This document shows positions 1-6,132 of a DNA stretch of 6,441 bases, piece after piece. The position numbers and the translations under genes were made by a program. The stretch is from assembly GCA_013331535.1 (NCBI GenBank), contig DUGF01000016.1, positions 1 to 6,441 of the forward strand, read 5' to 3'. Numbering within the stretch: the first letter of the stretch is position 1; the number at the start of each line of letters is the position of its first letter. The stretch comes from Microcaldota archaeon (GTDB lineage: Archaea > Micrarchaeota > Micrarchaeia > Anstonellales > Bilamarchaeaceae). Below the pieces are notes generated by a model. It ran no database searches and was not told where the DNA came from. It saw nothing but the letters and a program-made list of their open reading frames with translations.

Positions 1-27
1 TAGAGGGGAGAGCAGAAGTCCCCTCTA
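1..27. repeat. Perfect 9-bp inverted repeat (hairpin), REP-like
   Basis: Positions 1-9 (TAGAGGGGA) and 19-27 (TCCCCTCTA) are exact reverse complements around a 9-nt loop. The following G-rich stretch (about 30-55, GAAGGGATTTAGGGATGTG) resembles the tail of the CCCCTCT..AGGGGTGTG intergenic repeats common in large environmental genomes; that likeness is from memory. The repeat touches the window edge, so it may extend upstream. No T-tract follows within a few bases, so it is not a convincing intrinsic terminator for an upstream + strand gene. Confidence 0.6.
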
Positions 28-100
28 TCAAGAAGGGATTTAGGGATGTGTTTGATGCGGACAAATTCTTTACCCATACTCAGAATGTTAAAACCTGATT

Positions 101-129
101 TTTACTGAGATTTTTCAAAAAACTAAATT
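101..129 (+). promoter_or_regulatory. Possible weak sigma70-type promoter for the operon
   Basis: TTTACT (101-106) and TAAATT (124-129) each match four of six positions of the -35 and -10 consensus and are exactly 17 bp apart, in an AT-rich leader 26 bp before the kinase ATG. Such matches occur by chance in AT-rich DNA, so this is a candidate only. The rest of 28-155 shows no operator, riboswitch or small ORF I can support. Confidence 0.22.
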
Positions 130-155
130 GTTACGAATAACTTAGGGTAGCTAGC

Positions 156-2549
156 ATGGCAGAAAATATGAGAAAAACAGGAATAGATATTTTAGGGGAT
201 CTACCATGGGGCACTCATTTTTGTCAATTTTATCAAACCAAAGAAGATTTAGTTGATATATTGGTACCCTATTTCAAAGCAGGATTGGAAAACAACGAAT
301 TCTGCATGTGGATCACTTCAGAGCCTTTAGCCGTAGAAGAAGCAAACGACGCTATGAAAAAGAACGTATCTGATTTTGAACGATACTTAACAAGAAAGCA
401 AATAGAAATTATTCCGCATACAGAATGGTATCTCAAAGGTGGTGTTTTCAATCTGCGGAGAGTTCTCACTGGCTGGGTTGACAAACTTGACAGGGCATTA
501 GCGAGAGGGTATGAGGGTATGAGGATAACAGGAAATACGGCCTGGCTTGAAAAGAATGATTGGAGGAGTTTTGCTGATTACGAAGAGGAAATAGACAATG
601 TTATTGGCAGATACCAGATGATGGCCATTTGCAGTTATTCACTTGATAAATGTAAAGCACAGGAAATCATAGATGTGGTCCGCAATCATCAGTTTGCCCT
701 TATTAAGCGCGAAGGCAAGTTGGAGCTTTTTGAGAGCTCTGAGCGCAAGCCTGCAAAGGAGGCACTAAGGAAATCTGAGGAAAAATACCGTATTTTATAC
801 GAGACCATTAAAGACGGAATTGTCGCTACCGATATGGACGGCCGCATCCTTGACTGCAACCAGGCGTATGTGGATATGCTTGGTTATTCTAAAGAAGAAA
901 CAAGGAAATTAACCTGTCAGCAACTTACACCAGAAAAGTGGCACAAAATGGAAGCTGAGAAGGTGAAAGAACTGATCGTCGCAAAAGGCTATTCTGATGA
1001 ATACGAAAAGGAATATGTAAGAAAGGATGGAACGAACTTTCCGATATCCGTCAGGGTTTGGTTGATCAGAGACGAAGATGGTAAACCTAAGGGGATGTGG
1101 GGCATAATCAGAGAGATTACCGAGCGCAAGCAAATGGAAGAAGCCCTCCGCAAGTTATCTAACGCTATCGAACAAAGCCCATGCTCGATTGTAATTACCG
1201 ATACAAAAGGTAACATCGAATATGTAAATCCCAAATTCTGCAAGACAACAGGTTACACCACAGCAGAAGCAATCGGGCAAAACCCGCGTATCTTAAAATC
1301 CGGCGAGAAACCACCCGAAGACTATAAATGTTTATGGGATACCATTACCTCTGGAAATGAATGGAGAGGAGAATTTCATAATAAGAAAAAGTGCGGTGAA
1401 CTCTATTGGGAGTACGCATCCATTTCGCCTATCAGAAACTCAGAAGAGGTTATTACCCATTTCCTCGCAGTTAAGGAAAATATCACCGAGCGCAAGCGGA
1501 TGGAGGAGGAAATAAAGAATGTTGCAAAGTTTCCTGCCGAGAACCCGTATCCCGTGTTACGCGTTTCGCACGATGGCACCATTCTCTATGCTAATCCTTG
1601 TAGCACGTTCCTTTTAGGTGACTGGAACTGCGAAGTTGGTCAATTTTTACCTGATTCCCTATGTAAAGTAGTTTCAGATTCTTTTAGTACCAAATCAATG
1701 AAAAAAGGTGTTGAAATCAAGCATAGAGACCAAATATTTTCTTTTACGATAGTACCGGTGACTGATACTGCTTATGTTAACTTGTATGGAGTGGACGTTA
1801 CCGAACGCAAGCGTGCTGAGGAGGAATTGCGGAAACAGCGCGACCACCTTGAATATCTTACGAGCCAGCTTACTGTCTCCAACAAAGAGTTGGAAGCATT
1901 CTGTTATTCTGTATCACATGACCTACGTGCGCCATTGCGGAGTATCAATGGCTTTTGTAAAGCGCTGATGGACGATTACCCTGACAAACTGGATACCCAG
2001 GGCAAAAACTACCTTCAGCGTGTGAATGCAGCCAGCCAACGCATGGGACAACTTATTGACGATCTGCTGAATCTATCCCGTATAACGCGCAGCGAGATGC
2101 ATCGCAAGACAGTCGATCTGAGTGCACTGGCAAAGAAGATTGCTACAGAACTCCAGGAGGCGCAACCGGAACGCCAGGCGGAGTTTATCATTGCTGAAAA
2201 ACTGATCGCCTATGGTGATCCGCAGTTATTACGAATAGCGCTTACGAACCTGCTGGGTAATGCATGGAAGTTTACCAGGAAGCGCCCACGCGCAAGGATA
2301 GAACTCGGTGTTACAAAGCATGACGGAAAACCAGTATATTTTGTACGCGATGACGGTGACGGTTTCGACATGGCCTTCGTCAACAAACTATTCGGAGCAT
2401 TCCAGCGGCTGCACTCGACAACTGAGTTTGAAGGTACCGGCATTGGGCTGGCTACTGTGCAGCGCATCATCCATCGCCACGGTGGCCAGATTTGGGCTGA
2501 AGGTGCTGTGGACCAAGGTGCAACATTCTACTTCACGTTCACGATTTGA
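156..2549 (+). CDS. MEDS-PAS-PAS-PAS hybrid-sensor histidine kinase (soluble, no receiver)
   Basis: This is a 797-residue sensor histidine kinase with no signal peptide or membrane segment, so it is probably cytoplasmic. Residues about 8-180 match the MEDS (methanogen/methylotroph DcmR sensory) domain, with the PWGTHFCQFY signature at 17-26. Three PAS domains follow (about 207-325, 330-447, 453-552), each ending in an I/VTERK linker. A short coiled coil leads to HisKA, where the H-box SVSHDLRAPLR gives phospho-acceptor His588. The ATPase domain has N-box N698/N702, G1 D732-D-G-D-G736, an F-box LFGAFQRLH (745-753) and G2 GTGIGL (760-765), so all catalytic boxes are intact. The kinase core is of the bacteriophytochrome-like type that usually pairs with Rcp1-type receivers, and such a receiver is the next gene. 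The start at 156 has a weak AGGG at 144-147; ATG 168 is an alternative and would not alter the domains. GC rises sharply near 1800, between sensor modules and kinase core. The stop codon lies in a palindromic repeat. Confidence 0.93.
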   Translation: MAENMRKTGIDILGDLPWGTHFCQFYQTKEDLVDILVPYFKAGLENNEFCMWITSEPLAVEEANDAMKKNVSDFERYLTRKQIEIIPHTEWYLKGGVFNLRRVLTGWVDKLDRALARGYEGMRITGNTAWLEKNDWRSFADYEEEIDNVIGRYQMMAICSYSLDKCKAQEIIDVVRNHQFALIKREGKLELFESSERKPAKEALRKSEEKYRILYETIKDGIVATDMDGRILDCNQAYVDMLGYSKEETRKLTCQQLTPEKWHKMEAEKVKELIVAKGYSDEYEKEYVRKDGTNFPISVRVWLIRDEDGKPKGMWGIIREITERKQMEEALRKLSNAIEQSPCSIVITDTKGNIEYVNPKFCKTTGYTTAEAIGQNPRILKSGEKPPEDYKCLWDTITSGNEWRGEFHNKKKCGELYWEYASISPIRNSEEVITHFLAVKENITERKRMEEEIKNVAKFPAENPYPVLRVSHDGTILYANPCSTFLLGDWNCEVGQFLPDSLCKVVSDSFSTKSMKKGVEIKHRDQIFSFTIVPVTDTAYVNLYGVDVTERKRAEEELRKQRDHLEYLTSQLTVSNKELEAFCYSVSHDLRAPLRSINGFCKALMDDYPDKLDTQGKNYLQRVNAASQRMGQLIDDLLNLSRITRSEMHRKTVDLSALAKKIATELQEAQPERQAEFIIAEKLIAYGDPQLLRIALTNLLGNAWKFTRKRPRARIELGVTKHDGKPVYFVRDDGDGFDMAFVNKLFGAFQRLHSTTEFEGTGIGLATVQRIIHRHGGQIWAEGAVDQGATFYFTFTI

Positions 2550-2581
2550 GATTTTAGATTGACAATCTGAAATCTCAAATC
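2543..2581. repeat. 18-bp near-perfect palindrome overlapping the kinase stop codon
   Basis: Arms 2543-2560 and 2564-2581 are reverse complements with one T/G mismatch (U-G pairable in RNA) around a GAC loop. The left arm contains the last kinase codon and its TGA (2547-2549). The arms consist of the same ~7-bp unit (GATTTGA/GATTTTA on one side, AAATCTC/AAATCTA on the other). There is no T-tract after it, so a classical terminator is unlikely. It could act as an mRNA-stabilising or attenuating hairpin between genes one and two, or be part of a mobile repeat. Confidence 0.85.
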
Positions 2582-2590
2582 TACAATCTC
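2563..2590 (+). repeat. Four tandem degenerate heptamers, (C/A)AATCTN
   Basis: CAATCTG, AAATCTC, AAATCTA and CAATCTC follow one another in a strict 7-bp register. The array ends 17 bp before the GTG of the four-helix-bundle remnant. The right arm of the palindrome at 2543-2581 is made of these units. Confidence 0.8.
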
Positions 2591-2607
2591 CAGATAGAGG
2601 ACGAAAG

Positions 2608-2670
2608 GTGAAACAAGAAGAAATGAAGGGTCGTACCAAAGAGTTTGCCAAACGGATAATCAAGTCATAA
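2608..2670 (+). pseudogene. 5' remnant of a four-helix-bundle protein gene (S23 / TIGR02436-like, Avd relatives)
   Basis: This is a 20-codon reading frame with a good ribosome binding site (GAGG at 2597-2600, 7 bp before the GTG). It reads VKQEEMKGRTKEFAKRIIKS and then stops. From memory, the pattern MKxRTKxFAxRIIxL is the usual N-terminus of the ~115-130 residue four-helix-bundle proteins first noticed as products of 23S rRNA intervening sequences and related to the Avd accessory protein of diversity-generating retroelements. Family members continue with a leucine-rich helix and a GNQLxRSxxSxGANxRAA segment. Here the frame breaks after IIK and runs into TAA, about 100 codons short, and heptamer repeats lie on both sides (2563-2590 and 2694-2719). 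The simplest reading is an internal deletion of a repeat-flanked gene. A true 20-residue peptide gene is possible but less likely. Confidence 0.6.
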
Positions 2671-2693
2671 GTGAGAATTAGAAATTTAGGATT

Positions 2694-2719
2694 AAATTCG
2701 CAATCTGCAATCTGAAATC
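2694..2719 (+). repeat. Second heptamer cluster, right flank of the four-helix-bundle remnant
   Basis: AAATTCG, CAATCTG, CAATCTG and a partial AAATC follow in the same 7-bp register and orientation as the cluster at 2563-2590. The stretch just before it (2671-2693) is AT-rich and may hold more decayed units. The 12-mer AAATTCGCAATC at 2694-2705 recurs exactly at 2769-2780, inside the next gene. Confidence 0.75.
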
Positions 2720-2730
2720 AAAACTGCTAA

Positions 2731-2737
2731 AGAGGTG
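2731..2737 (+). promoter_or_regulatory. Ribosome binding site of the response regulator
   Basis: AGAGGTG lies 5 bp before ATG 2743. It fixes the start upstream of the repeat-derived codons, rather than at a codon closer to the conserved receiver core. Confidence 0.7.
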
Positions 2738-2742
2738 TAATT

Positions 2743-3216
2743 ATGACAAATCAACAATCAGTAGTCTCAAATTCGCAATCCAAAGTTGTCTTGCTCGTAG
2801 AAGACAATCCTGATGACGTAGAGCTGACACTGCGTGCATTTAGGAAATACAATATAATGAACGAGGTGGTGGTGGCAAGCGATGGGGCTGAAGCGCTGGA
2901 TTATCTCTTTTGCACGGGTAGATATGCCAGCCGTGACACTAATAACTTGCCAGAGATCGTACTGCTGGATTTGAAACTGCCAAAGGTGGATGGTCTGGAA
3001 GTTTTGCAGCGACTGCGTGCCGATGAGCGAACAAAACACCTTCCGGTGGTCATTCTCACCTCCTCGAACGAGGAACGGGACCTTATTAAAGGTTACAAAT
3101 TAGGCGCCAACAGTTACGTTCAAAAACCGGTGGAATTTACCCAATTCTCTGAAGCGGTGGGACGATTGGGGATTTACTGGCTTCTCTTGAACAAATCTCC
3201 AAAGAAAGGAGGGTGA
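2743..3216 (+). CDS. Single-domain response regulator, Rcp1-like receiver
   Basis: This 157-residue protein is a lone receiver domain with no output domain. The acidic pair is E20/D21 in LLVEDNPDD, the phospho-acceptor is D76 in LLDLKLPK, the switch Thr is T106 in ILTSS, and the conserved Lys is K128 in VQKP. The extra loop after helix 2 ([13 protein letters not shown], 53-65) and the C-terminal [11 protein letters not shown] are typical of the Rcp1 family that works with bacteriophytochrome-like kinases, and such a kinase lies directly upstream. It probably shuttles phosphate or acts by protein contact. Residues 1-13 ([13 protein letters not shown]) precede the point where family members normally begin and are coded by heptamer-like repeat DNA. 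The gene ends 6 bp before the next ATG, and its last codons carry that gene's ribosome binding site, so the two are probably translationally coupled. Confidence 0.92.
   Translation: MTNQQSVVSNSQSKVVLLVEDNPDDVELTLRAFRKYNIMNEVVVASDGAEALDYLFCTGRYASRDTNNLPEIVLLDLKLPKVDGLEVLQRLRADERTKHLPVVILTSSNEERDLIKGYKLGANSYVQKPVEFTQFSEAVGRLGIYWLLLNKSPKKGG
2755..2782 (+). repeat. Heptamer repeat units inside the response regulator coding region
   Basis: CAATCAG, TAGTCTC, AAATTCG and CAATCCA follow in 7-bp register and match the intergenic units, including the exact 12-mer AAATTCGCAATC (2769-2780, also at 2694-2705). They encode residues 5-13. The 7-bp period shifts the reading frame at each unit, so this is not a protein repeat. 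Confidence 0.65.
3206..3213 (+). promoter_or_regulatory. Strong ribosome binding site of the c-di-GMP gene, inside the upstream gene
   Basis: AAGGAGGG lies in the last codons of the response regulator (KKGG), with GGAGG at 3208-3212 and about 10 bp to ATG 3223. It is the strongest Shine-Dalgarno sequence in the window and supports this start and co-transcription. Confidence 0.85.
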
Positions 3217-3222
3217 GCATAG

Positions 3223-5814
3223 ATGAGCAGACCACTTCGCGTATTGATCGTTGACGATTCTCCGGACGATGTTGAATTGCTGATGCTTGAACTACAGCGC
3301 GGTGGCTATGCTCCAACGTTTGAACGGGTCGAAACAGCCTCAGCCATGAAGATAATGCTCGAAAATCATGCATGGGATATAATTCTTGCTGATTACTCCA
3401 TGCCCTACTTCAGCGCAATTGGGGCATTGACACAGTTGCAACTCAGCGGACTCGACCTGCCATTTATTATTGTGTCAGGTTATGTTGGCGACGATTATGC
3501 GGTGGCATGCATGAAAGCCGGTGCGCACGACTACGTCATGAAGGACAATCTGGCACGACTTGTCCCCGCTATTGAGCGGGAAATGAGCGAGGCGGAGGAA
3601 CGGCGGAAGCGCAAACTGGCGGAGAAGGCGCTGCGGAAAAGCCAAGTCAGTCTTGCCAATGCGCAACGAATTGCACATCTGGGGAATTGGGAATGGGATA
3701 TAGTAAAAAATGAATTTTGCTGGTCCAATGAGGTCTATCGTATCTTTGGTTTAGTTCCACGGTCATTTTGCCCAACGTATGAGGTATTCCTGGATTCCGT
3801 TCATGCCAATGACAGAGAATTTGTTAAAAAATCTATTCATGAGGCCTTATATGAGAGAAAGCCTTTCAGTATTGATCACCGCATAGTTTTGCCAGATGGT
3901 TCTGAGCGTATTGTCCATGAAGAAGCAGAAGTCGTTTTTGACAGTACTGGCAAGGCGATTCAGATGGACGGAACGGTTCAGGACATTACCGCGCGCAAGC
4001 GGATGGTAGAAGCACTGAGGGCACTCAACAACACTTTAGAACAACGCATAGCAGAGAGAACAGCGGCGTTGGTGAAGGCAAACAAAGAACTAAAGATGGA
4101 AATCGCGGAACGCAAGCGGATAGAAGAGGCACTGTACGACAGCGAAGAACAATACCGGCTCTTGTTCGAAAGCAACCCGCACCCGATGTGGGTGTATGAA
4201 CTCGAAACGCTTAATTTTCTTGCCGTTAACAATGCGACTGTCCACCACTACGGCTATTCTCGCGAAGAATTTCTTGCAATGACCATTAAGGACATTAGTC
4301 CTTTTGAGGATATCCCCGCGCTTCTTGATAGTGTATCGAGGGATGGCGCTGGATTCGATATGGCGGGTATTTGGAGGCACCGGAAGAAGGATGGAAGTAT
4401 CATCTACGTTGAGATTAACTCACATACAATAATCTTCGCAGGGAGACGTGCTGAGGTTGTGCTGGCGAACGACGTCACCGAACGGAAGTGGATGGAAGAA
4501 AAAATCAAACACATGGCTTTTCATGACACCCTTACCTCTCTTCCTAATCGTATATTGTTCAATGATCGCCTAACCCTGGCGCTAGCACATGCACACCGTA
4601 GCAAAGAGATACTTGCCGTGCTGTTCCTGGACCTGGATAGATTTAAGGGCATAAACGATGCGCTGGGGCACACTGCGGGAGATCAGTTGTTGTGTAATGT
4701 CGCTGACAGATTGAAAAGCTGTGTCCGTGATGAAGACACCGTTGGTCGCTTCGCCGGTGATGAATTCACTCTATTGTTGCCAGGAATCACTCAAGCAGAA
4801 CACGTAATCGATATTGTGCGTAAAATCCTCGAGGCCTTCAGACGGCCATGGATGATCGAAGGACACGAACTCTATATCACCACCAGCATCGGAATTGCCC
4901 TCTATCCCAACAATGGTGAAGACGCTGAAACCCTGCTGAAGAATGCCGACACCGCCATGTACCATGCCAAAGAACAGGGGAGAAATGACTTCCAATTTTA
5001 CACCGCAACCATGCACGCCAAATCCTTTGAAAAGATGATCCTGGAAAATAGTCTTCGCAGTGCGTTGGATCGCGAAGAATTTGTGGTCTACTACCAACCG
5101 CTTGTGAATATCAGCACCGGCCAGGTCGCTGGTATGGAAGCACTGGTGCGCTGGCTACACCCGGATCGGGGACTGATTCTCCCCGAGGAATTTCTCGCCC
5201 TGTCAGAAAACACCCGGCTGATTGTCTTCATTGATGAATTGGTCCTGTATACCGTCTGTGCGCAAAGCAAGGCATGGCAGGATGCCGGATTTCAACCGTT
5301 GCGCATCGCAGTGAACATTTCAGCACATACGTTTCAGCAACCCAATCTCGTAGAAACTGTTATGTCTGTGTTACAAAAAACCGGTCTTGATCCGCATTTT
5401 CTGGGACTGGAAATTACTGAGGGCATTGCCATGCAAGATATAGAAACTACGATCCACAAGCTAGACAAGTTGTGCGACTTGGGCATTCAAATCTCTATAG
5501 ATGATTTCGGTACAGGCTTTTCCTCTTTGTATTATCTTAAAAAATTCCCCATTCATAAGCTCAAAATCAGTCAGCATTTCGTGAGTGGTATCGTGACTGA
5601 TCAAAATGACAAGATGATCGTATCTTCAGTTATTGCCCTGGCGCAAAACCTGAAATTCAAGGTTGTTGCCGAAGGGGTTGAGACTGAAGAACAGCACATC
5701 TTCCTTAATCAACGACAATGTGACGAGATGCAGGGATATTTGTTCTGCAAGCCTTTCCCCGCTGAGGCATTTGGAAAAATGCCGATGCTGTATAAACAAG
5801 TGTGTGATTTATAA
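3223..5814 (+). CDS. REC-PAS-PAS-GGDEF-EAL cyclic-di-GMP turnover protein
   Basis: This 863-residue protein has no membrane segments. A receiver domain (about 5-120) has acidic D11/D12, phospho-acceptor D57 in LADYSMP and Lys107. A PAS_3-like domain (about 141-258) ends in ITARK. A coiled coil (about 262-303) leads to a second PAS (about 306-422) ending in VTERK. The diguanylate cyclase domain (about 427-595) keeps D470, N478 and D479, but its signature is AGDEF (511-515) instead of GGDEF. The RxxD product-inhibition site (R502-D505) stands at the canonical 5-residue distance. The phosphodiesterase domain (about 602-855) keeps EAL (639-641), N698 in NIS, E730/E733 in ExTE, D760/D761 in DDFGTG, K781, E817/E820 in EGVE and Q837. 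The Asp of the KxD motif is Ser783. It probably makes and/or degrades c-di-GMP under control of phosphorylation by the upstream kinase; which activity dominates cannot be read from sequence. It is the last gene of the operon. Confidence 0.94.
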   Translation: MSRPLRVLIVDDSPDDVELLMLELQRGGYAPTFERVETASAMKIMLENHAWDIILADYSMPYFSAIGALTQLQLSGLDLPFIIVSGYVGDDYAVACMKAGAHDYVMKDNLARLVPAIEREMSEAEERRKRKLAEKALRKSQVSLANAQRIAHLGNWEWDIVKNEFCWSNEVYRIFGLVPRSFCPTYEVFLDSVHANDREFVKKSIHEALYERKPFSIDHRIVLPDGSERIVHEEAEVVFDSTGKAIQMDGTVQDITARKRMVEALRALNNTLEQRIAERTAALVKANKELKMEIAERKRIEEALYDSEEQYRLLFESNPHPMWVYELETLNFLAVNNATVHHYGYSREEFLAMTIKDISPFEDIPALLDSVSRDGAGFDMAGIWRHRKKDGSIIYVEINSHTIIFAGRRAEVVLANDVTERKWMEEKIKHMAFHDTLTSLPNRILFNDRLTLALAHAHRSKEILAVLFLDLDRFKGINDALGHTAGDQLLCNVADRLKSCVRDEDTVGRFAGDEFTLLLPGITQAEHVIDIVRKILEAFRRPWMIEGHELYITTSIGIALYPNNGEDAETLLKNADTAMYHAKEQGRNDFQFYTATMHAKSFEKMILENSLRSALDREEFVVYYQPLVNISTGQVAGMEALVRWLHPDRGLILPEEFLALSENTRLIVFIDELVLYTVCAQSKAWQDAGFQPLRIAVNISAHTFQQPNLVETVMSVLQKTGLDPHFLGLEITEGIAMQDIETTIHKLDKLCDLGIQISIDDFGTGFSSLYYLKKFPIHKLKISQHFVSGIVTDQNDKMIVSSVIALAQNLKFKVVAEGVETEEQHIFLNQRQCDEMQGYLFCKPFPAEAFGKMPMLYKQVCDL

Positions 5815-5817
5815 TAA

Positions 5818-6055
5818 CGGTACTACGAGCAACTCCGACTCCCTTGCAAACCTCATAAAACTTCGGTTTCCCTTATATCTATGAGTTACCATACTGCATG
5901 GCATTCGTAAGGGTCTCCCGTGCTCCCCCCCCGTATGGCTTCCTCTGCGTGTCACCTTGCTACCCCGGAAGTCCACCTACAGGTTCTGGCAGTTTTCGTT
6001 AGCGCAGGTGTGGCATCCTTCCCCTTCTGACCACAGGGTCGGCAACTCCTTCTTT
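5818..6055 (-). mobile_element. Truncated group II intron (catalytic RNA core fragment, antisense)
   Basis: Read on the - strand, 5850-5819 contains TTGCAAGGGAGTCGGAG and then CTCGTAGTACC. This matches, as I recall it, the conserved GCAAGGG..CGGAG..CUCGUAGUA string of Ll.LtrB-type introns just upstream of the intron-encoded reverse transcriptase in domain IV. Read as protein it gives ESELLVVP, the pseudo-N-terminus often annotated on such reverse transcriptases. Further upstream on the same strand, 6055-5851 is GC-richer and full of short stems: CCATAC/GTATGG (5889-5894 with 5933-5938), GACC..GGTC and ACCT..AGGT. No reverse transcriptase, no domain V hairpin and no GUGYG 5' end is seen. The element is therefore a relic, cut off within about 5 bp of the stop codon of the preceding gene. 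The outer limit near 6055 is judged only from the change to AT-rich DNA. Confidence 0.62.
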
Positions 6056-6132
6056 AATCTTGATGTTTTTTGCTGTTAGACGTGACACAAATATTCTACA
6101 GGAAAACCATTTGGATTTTCAGATTCCCGTTA
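6056..6132. other. AT-rich spacer, nothing identified
   Basis: This spacer lies between the intron relic and the stop of the convergent gene. A short imperfect stem (GAAAACC / GGATTTTC, about 6101-6120) is present, but there is no clear T-tract on either strand, so no terminator is called. Confidence 0.4.

Noticed and set aside
2543..2581. Intrinsic terminator after the kinase
   Set aside because: The stem is AT-rich and no T-tract follows, and the downstream receiver is the expected partner in the same operon.
2608..2670. A functional 20-residue peptide gene
   Set aside because: It has a ribosome binding site, but the sequence looks like the start of a much longer known family and stops abruptly between repeats, so a remnant is more likely.
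2563..2719. CRISPR-like array
   Set aside because: The units are only 7 bp, tandem without spacers, and degenerate.
4771..5097. - strand ORF of 108 codons within GGDEF
   Set aside because: It is the shadow of a strongly conserved coding frame on the + strand and has no recognisable domain.
5663..5884. + strand ORF of 73 codons overlapping the end of the EAL gene
   Set aside because: It is a shifted frame over conserved EAL motifs and then over the intron relic. It has no protein features.
5925..5932. Run of eight C as a phase-variation tract
   Set aside because: It lies in non-coding relic DNA with no gene that it could switch.
5818..6055. tRNA, rRNA or riboswitch in the GC-richer intergenic region
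   Set aside because: No cloverleaf, CCA end or known aptamer core was seen. The conserved string on the - strand fits a group II intron better.
6101..6120. Bidirectional terminator between convergent transcripts
   Set aside because: The stem is short and bulged, with no adjacent T-tract on either strand.
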